The position numbers and the translations under genes are program-made. A stretch of 64,000 nt of DNA from Luzula sylvatica. Its lineage: Eukaryota > Streptophyta > Magnoliopsida > Poales > Juncaceae. A model generated the notes under the pieces. The model did not search any database. It was given only the letters and a program-made list of their open reading frames with translations, and was not told where the DNA came from. Below, piece by piece: positions 58,548 through 64,000 of this stretch. The number at the start of each line of letters is the position of its first letter. Positions within the stretch are counted from its first letter, which is position 1. The DNA is taken from contig OX326960.1 of NCBI GenBank assembly GCA_946800325.1, positions 20,850,393-20,914,392 of the forward strand, given 5' to 3'.

Positions 58548-59690
58548 ATGCCTCCTAAGATCTCTAAAGTATTAGGCGATGGCACTGAAGATCTGGGCAG
58601 TAGGGTTGATCTCATCCAAAGTCACATGGAGGATCGATTCTCAGAAACCCTAGGTCAAATACTAACGGTAGAAGAAAGAGTCATGGAAAAGGTGACTCTA
58701 TTACTTGAAACTCAATCCAAGTCTATTGACAAGAAGCTAGATGATAGACTAGACAAGTTTGAGGCCCGAATGGAGAGGATCATGACTGGTCACATCAATA
58801 AACCAAAGGAAAATCCTGATCCCCCAAATGAGAGAGGAAAAGGATTATTAGGTTCACCCCCTACTCCCTATTATGGAGAAGGCCCCAGTATTAATGCAGA
58901 ACAGTCTGAGTCAGTTCTAGGCATGGCAAGAAACCCTAGGAAATATGATCACTACAGTACCACTGGTACTCCTGCCTTTAATAAATCATACTTACCAAAA
59001 TCTGAATTTCCCACATTTGATGGAATGGACCCTAAAGACTGGATAAGGAGGAGTGAATGTTACTTTGACATTTACACCATCCCTGAGGAATATAAAACAA
59101 AATTAGCAGTCTTGAACTTTGTGGGGAAAGCCAGTGAGTGGTATGAATACTTTGTGGTGAATAGAGGCCATCCTCCTTGGCAAGAGCTAGTGACAGAAAT
59201 TCTGGAAAGATTTAAGAGAGGAAATCTCACTGACCCTGTGGAGGAATTCCTTAAACTTAAACAGTTTGGAAAAGTAGAGGACTTTATAGAGAAATTTGAA
59301 AGAGTAAGGGGAAGGTTAAGCATAGAAAACCCTAATCTTAGTGAAGGGTTCTTCATATCCTCATTCATTATGGGTATCAAAGATGAAATTAAACATTTTG
59401 TGAAGGTTTTGAGACCAAAATCACTCAATGATGCATTCGACTATGCCTTAGAGTATGAATTAGCCTATGACTGCCAGTATAAAAAAACTAAGTCCCTAAG
59501 TTATTCATATAAGAAGGAAGATATACAAGGAAAGGAAAAAAAGAATGAGCATAAATGGGAACCCAGAATTAATAGAGAATTGTTTGAGTATAGAAAAGCC
59601 AATGGGTTATGTTACAAATGTGGAGATAAATATGTTGGAGGGCATCAATGTAAAAAAGGGGGGATACACATTTTATGCCCAGTGGAATAA
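58548..59690 (+). CDS. Gag polyprotein
   Basis: 380 aa. It builds the particle that packages element RNA. An N-terminal coiled region (about 20-85) and a variable linker precede the retrotransposon Gag core (about 145-300; FPTFDGMDPKDWIRRSE, VGKASEWYEY, LKQFGKVEDFIEKFE). A zinc knuckle near the C-terminus (LCYKCGDKYVGGHQCK, about 359-373) is nucleic-acid binding. The frame ends in TAA at 59,688, 12 nt before the next ATG and in the same frame as pol. Related elements often have one continuous gag-pol frame, so the stop may be a mutation or a readthrough site. Confidence 0.9.
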   Translation: MPPKISKVLGDGTEDLGSRVDLIQSHMEDRFSETLGQILTVEERVMEKVTLLLETQSKSIDKKLDDRLDKFEARMERIMTGHINKPKENPDPPNERGKGLLGSPPTPYYGEGPSINAEQSESVLGMARNPRKYDHYSTTGTPAFNKSYLPKSEFPTFDGMDPKDWIRRSECYFDIYTIPEEYKTKLAVLNFVGKASEWYEYFVVNRGHPPWQELVTEILERFKRGNLTDPVEEFLKLKQFGKVEDFIEKFERVRGRLSIENPNLSEGFFISSFIMGIKDEIKHFVKVLRPKSLNDAFDYALEYELAYDCQYKKTKSLSYSYKKEDIQGKEKKNEHKWEPRINRELFEYRKANGLCYKCGDKYVGGHQCKKGGIHILCPVE

Positions 59691-59702
59691 GAAAATGAAC
59701 AA

Positions 59703-62700
59703 ATGAAAGATCTCACTGAGGAATTGTTAATGCAAAAAGAAGAAACAATAGATAAAATTCATGCTTTAGTTCAAAACCCTGGAATAAATGCCATGAAATT
59801 CAAGGGTCTTATTGGAAATAAACCAATACTTGCACTATTGGATAGTGGGGCAACCAATTCTTTCATTGACCCATCGGTATTAGAAGGATTGAATTGTAAT
59901 ATTTCCAAAACCATGCCCATGACAGTGATGGTAGCCAATGGAGCTAAACTAATCACTGACTTCACTTGTAATGATCTAATCTATTCCATTCAAGGTCAAG
60001 AATTTAAGCAGAATGTGAGATTATTGGATGTCAAGGGTTATGACATGATACTTGGAATGGATTGGCTCACTAGTCAAGGTAGGATGACCATTGACTGGGA
60101 TGAGAAATGGGTCAGTTTTAATAAGGATGGAAAAACAATTAAACTCCAAGTTCAAGAAGAGATTTCCAAAATAAAAATGTGTGAAGGAATAATAGATGCT
60201 AATAAGGAGGGCAAAAAGGGGAGTGAGGTTATCCTAGCAAGAATATATAGTCTCACTGAAGAAAATCAGGAGGAAAAAAATTGTGAAATTAATGAGGACC
60301 TAAATGTAATTTTACAAAATTATGCCCAGGTTTTTGAGAAACCTATAGGACTACCCCCAGCTAGAAAGTGTGATCATAGGATTCCCTTGAGCACAGATGC
60401 CAAGATTGTGAGAAAGTGTGATCATAGGATTCCCTTGAGCACAGATGCCAAGATTGTGAACCTAAGGCCTTATAGGTATTCTTATTTTCAAAAGATTGAA
60501 TTAGAGAGAATTATTGAGGAGTTGATCAAGGAGGGTGTGATACAAACTTCCTCTAGCCCCTATGCCTCACCAGCCCTACTAGTTAAAAAGAAAGATGGGT
60601 CATGGAGACTTTGTGTAGGTTACAGAAAATTGAATGGCATGACTATAAAGAACAAATATCCTATTCCAATTGTGGATGATCTATTGGATGAATTAAAATG
60701 GTCTAAATATTTCTCCAAAATAGATCTGATGAGTGGTTATCACCAAATCAGAATGAGAGAGGAAGATGTAGAAAAGACTGCCTTTAGGACCCACCATTGG
60801 CACTATGAGTATAAAGTGATGCCCTTTGGGCTCACTAATGCCCCAGCTTCTTTTCAATCTCTGATGAATGAAGTGTTTAAATCTTATTTGAGGAAATTTA
60901 TATTGGTGTTTTTTGATGATATACTAATTTATAGCCCAAATTGGGAGGATCATCTTAAACATGTGGAAATAACTATCAGAACCCTGATTGATCATGGGTT
61001 GGTAGCAAAGAGAAAAAAGTGTGAATTTGGGTTGCTGGAGATAGAATATTTGGGGCATTTAATATCTGAGAATGGAGTGAGAACTGACCCTAATAAGATA
61101 GCAGCCATGAGTGACTGGCCAGTACCAAGGAACATCAAAGGGTTGAGAGGATTCTTAGGCTTAACAGGATATTATAGAAAATTTGTTAAGGATTATGGAC
61201 TTATTAGCAAACCTCTCACAAATTTACTCAAAAAGAATGCATTCAAATGGGATGAACAAGCTGATGTGGCTTTCAATAAACTCAAAGTGGCTATGACTCA
61301 AGCACCTGTGCTGACCATGCCAGATTTCACTCAAGAGTTCATCCTAGAAGCTGATGCCTCTGACAAAGGTATAGGTGCAGTGCTGATCCAAGGAAAAAGA
61401 CCAATAGCTTATTTCAGCAAAAGTCTAGGAATAAAAGCTCAAGCACTATCAACCTATGAGAAGGAATTTTTGGCTTTGATCTCTTCAGTCCAAAAGTGGA
61501 AGCACTACCTCATTGGTAGACCATTCATTATCAGAACAGATCATATTAGCCTTAAATTTTTATTATAACAAAGACTAAATCACACCTTGCAACATAAGGG
61601 TCTTTGCAAGCTTTTAGGGTTTGACTTCAGGATTGAATACAAGAAGGGTACTGAAAATAGGGTAGCAGATGCACTATCAAGAAGAGAAAGTGAGGAAACC
61701 CTAAATGCTGTGACAGTGATAACCCCTGATTGGATTAAGGATTTAAAAGATAGTTATATCAATGATGAATGGATAGAGAAAATTAAGAAGGAGAAATTGA
61801 ATCCCTCGGAAGAGAACCCTAATTATTCTATTCATCAGGATATTATCAGGTACAAATCCAGGCTTTGTGCGGGAAATAATGGGGGATGGAGGGAGAAGAT
61901 CATGAGTGAATTACACGATGGCAGCATAGGTGGGCATTCTGGCATTAGAGCCACCTATCAGAGGGTTAAGAATATTTTCTTTTGGCCCAAGCTTAAGGAG
62001 GCCATTGAGGAACATGTCAGAACTTGCCACCCTTGTCAGATAAACAAAGGGGAAACTGTCCTTCCTCCTGGCTTACTAGAACCCCTCCCCATTCCTCTAA
62101 GGCCCTGGGAGAGTGTTGGCATGGATTTCATATCTGGTATGCCTAAATCAGAAGGAAAATATGTCCTAATGGTAGTAGTGGACAGGCTGACAAAGTTCAA
62201 TCACTTCATACCTCTCTCTCACCCTTATAATGCTAATGACATAGCCAAAATCTTCATCACTCATGTCTATAGGATTCATGGGTTACCCAGCTCCATAATT
62301 TCTGACAGAGACCCAATCTTTACAAGTCAATTCTGGAAAGAATTATTTAAGAAGCTAGGGGTTAAATTGAAAATGTCCACATCCTATCACCCTCAGACAG
62401 ATGGTCAAACTGAGAGGGTGAATCAATGTGTGGAAAATTATCTTAGATGCATGGCATTTAATGATCCAAAAAAATGGGTATCGATGGTACCACTAGCTGA
62501 GTGGTGGTACAATACCTCATTTCATACATCTCTGAACATGACCCCATTTGAGGCCTTGTTTGGATACAAACCTACTCAATTACCAGCTGTCTACACTTCT
62601 GATAGTGGATTAAAGACAGTGGAAGAGCTAATTAAATCCAGAGTTGTGATGCAACTTAAATTACAGGATCAGTTAAAGAAAGCTCAGAAAAGAATGAAGA

Positions 62701-63365
62701 TTAATGCTGACAAGAGAAGATCAGAAAAAAAATTTAAGGTAGGAGAATGGGTATATCTAAAATTACAACCCTATAGACAAGGATCAGTGGCAAAAAGGAT
62801 TAACAATAAACTCAGTCCTAAATTCTTTGGGCCTTACGAGATCATTAAGAGAATTGGAAATGCCGCTTATGAATTGAGCTTACCAGAAGATAGTATGATC
62901 CATCCTGTCTTCCATGTGTCCCAATTGAAGAAAAAGGTTGGCGATGTAGCTGCAATTGCACTCAGGCTGCCTATTCCAGGCCATAACGGCTCGATCCAGG
63001 CAGAACCGCTGACCATTATCGATAGAAGGGCTGTTAAAAAGGGTAACCAGGCAGTGGTTCAGATACTAATAAGGTGGTCTAACTTAACGGAAATGGAAGA
63101 TACCTGGGAAGATTACGACGAGATCGCCACTCGATTTCCCAATTTCATTCTTGAGGACAAGAATGATTTTGAGAGAAGGGCAATGTCAGGCCATGGCGAC
63201 CCTAATGGATCGGTGAGACTTCTGAACGGATCCATTAAGAGTGCTGGGTTATCGGATCTAGAGAAAATGAGTAAAAAGGGCCGTGGGCTGAGAATTAAAT
63301 TCACCAAGAAAGTTAAAACAATTAAAAGGAGAAGGAGTAACGTGGGCCTTATCGAAAGTGGCTAA
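59703..63365 (+). pseudogene. Pol polyprotein with one internal stop
   Basis: One frame from 59,703 to 63,365 except for TAA at 61,566-61,568, probably a single-base nonsense change of a Glu codon in the RNase H region. In order it has: aspartic protease (LLDSGATNSF, about 59,837); RT with FFDDILIYS (about 60,910); RNase H (EADASDKGIGAVL, about 61,350); integrase with an HHCC finger (about 61,910-62,040) and the D,D,E core (MDFISG at 62,118, SDRDPIF at 62,303, QTERVN at 62,405). A C-terminal chromodomain-like segment follows (IRWSNLTEMEDTWEDYDEI, about 63,070). A 48-bp in-frame tandem duplication lies at about 60,364-60,459, before RT. The frame runs through the polypurine tract and about 180 nt into the 3' LTR before stopping. 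Confidence 0.9.
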
Positions 63366-63700
63366 GGAGCCCACATGAGTTGGGCTAGAATGGAGAGTGT
63401 TATCCAGAGGAAATGGAGGGGACATAAGAACAGAAGATCTACAGTGCCATTCTAGTTATTTACTGTATCCAGTTAGTTATTATTAGAGTTGTTTTACTAC
63501 AGTAATTGCATTTATTTACTTAGTATTTATATTCAGAACAATGTAATAGATTTTATGTTAATTCCTATTGAGAACTCTTTTCTTGAATCAACCTATCTTC
63601 TCTTCTTTATCTCTTCTGTTCTTCTATCTTTTCTCCCCCAAATCCAACTCCCACCTGAAATTATACAAATTAAATCAAGTTAGGATTAAATACCCTAACA
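63184..63700 (+). repeat. 3' LTR of the Ty3/gypsy element
   Basis: 517 bp, same length as the 5' LTR, three substitutions. It is preceded by the purine-rich gagagaagggcaa, the likely polypurine tract. Its first 182 nt encode the C-terminal end of the pol frame. Confidence 0.93.
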
Positions 63701-63924
63701 CATAGTGTGTATTATACAAGAAGATGTGAAAATAGAGAGAGACGTGAATATAGAGAGAGGCACAGGTACCAATATGAAAGAAAAGATAAGAAGGAAGACC
63801 AGATAACAGGAGGATATGTAATAGTTGAGTGTATTTGAAATCCGGATAAATTAGTTTAGTGTGTATTTGAAATCCGGATAGGTTGAATTAATGATGTGGC
63901 ACTTTAATATTGGAACATATTATA

Positions 63925-64000
63925 GTAGGATTAATCATGTCGTATCCTTGTTCGCTATATCGATCAAATCACTCATCAGTCCCTCCCCGAATAAAAGAGA
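63925..64000. repeat. Segmental duplication, copy 2 (right part, runs off window)
   Basis: tcatgtcgtatccttgttcg to cgaataaaagaga matches 39,589-39,663, continuing copy 2 after the 8.2-kb insertion. Confidence 0.85.

Larger units (their letters stand above)
57915..63700 (+). mobile_element. Ty3/gypsy LTR retrotransposon, nearly complete (5,786 bp)
   Basis: Two 517-bp LTRs (TGTCAGG...CCTAACA) flank gag and pol, with the 5-bp target duplication catag at 57,910-57,914 and 63,701-63,705. The domain order gag, protease, RT, RNase H, integrase, chromodomain-like tail is that of Ty3/gypsy elements. Only three substitutions were seen between the LTRs (about 0.6%), so the insertion is young. Two in-frame stop codons (59,688 and 61,566) interrupt the gag-pol frame. 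Confidence 0.95.
55746..63928. mobile_element. About 8.2-kb insertion splitting duplication copy 2 (Helitron-like start)
   Basis: Copy 1 is continuous where copy 2 is interrupted, so this whole block is extra DNA. It begins ctcgtataatacccgcgctacgctg, resembling plant Helitron 5' ends (TC..., then a CCCGCGC..GCGGG element), and ends ...ttatagtaggattaa next to tcatg. It holds receptor-kinase exon fragments with remnants of introns and, nested within, the retrotransposon 57,915-63,700. A gene-capturing Helitron is a reasonable reading, but a canonical hairpin-CTRR end is not evident. Confidence 0.5.

Overview
This is nuclear DNA of a flowering plant, most likely a eudicot. The evidence is intron-rich genes for a plant-type GnT-I, a TPLATE-complex EH/Pan1 protein and a receptor-like cytoplasmic kinase, together with plant-type LTR elements, hAT-like elements, Helitrons and tRNA-derived SINEs. 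I cannot name the species. There is no CRISPR array, operon or genuine tRNA or rRNA gene.

Layout. Positions 1-22,940 are an unbroken tandem satellite with a monomer of about 124 bp. Up to about 12,820 the monomers are of one type, arranged in nested higher-order repeats (2,606-bp and 7,197-bp periods). From about 12,820 to 22,940 two monomer types mostly alternate (a dimer of about 248 bp), with local 1,868-bp and 989-bp duplications. The array ends directly in a broken LINE, followed by a 38-bp poly-C run and an hAT-like element.

Positions 24,853-33,505 hold two apparently intact minus-strand genes that I could splice by hand. The first is GnT-I (18 exons, 442 aa), with a textbook U12-type AT-AC intron followed by a GC-AG intron. 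The second is an EH/Pan1 endocytosis protein (13 exons, 1184 aa). Positions 33.5-40.5 kb are AT-rich and repeat-rich.

Positions 40,481-43,366 hold the most interesting object: a five-exon minus-strand gene, in phase throughout, that encodes an EH domain, a coiled coil and a protein kinase (528 aa). Its first two exons look like a copy of the first exons of the EH/Pan1 gene 10 kb away. Its kinase part is of the U-box-kinase type but has no U-box. Upstream lie a 68-bp-arm hairpin and an inverted copy of the kinase intron/exon junction, split by a solo LTR.

From 43.8 kb to the end the DNA is mostly mobile elements and debris. There are two solo LTRs with target-site duplications, both carrying arrays of CGTT..AACG palindromes. 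There are also a CACTA-like end, a BTB-BACK pseudogene, hAT-like elements, a Helitron 3' end, two SINEs, strayed degenerate satellite monomers, and a second copy of the 38.1-39.7 kb segment. That second copy is interrupted by about 8.2 kb carrying a receptor-kinase pseudogene and a nearly complete, young Ty3/gypsy retrotransposon (57,915-63,700).

All exon coordinates, lengths and repeat periods were derived by reading the sequence. Family names rest on recognition of conserved motifs, not on a database search.
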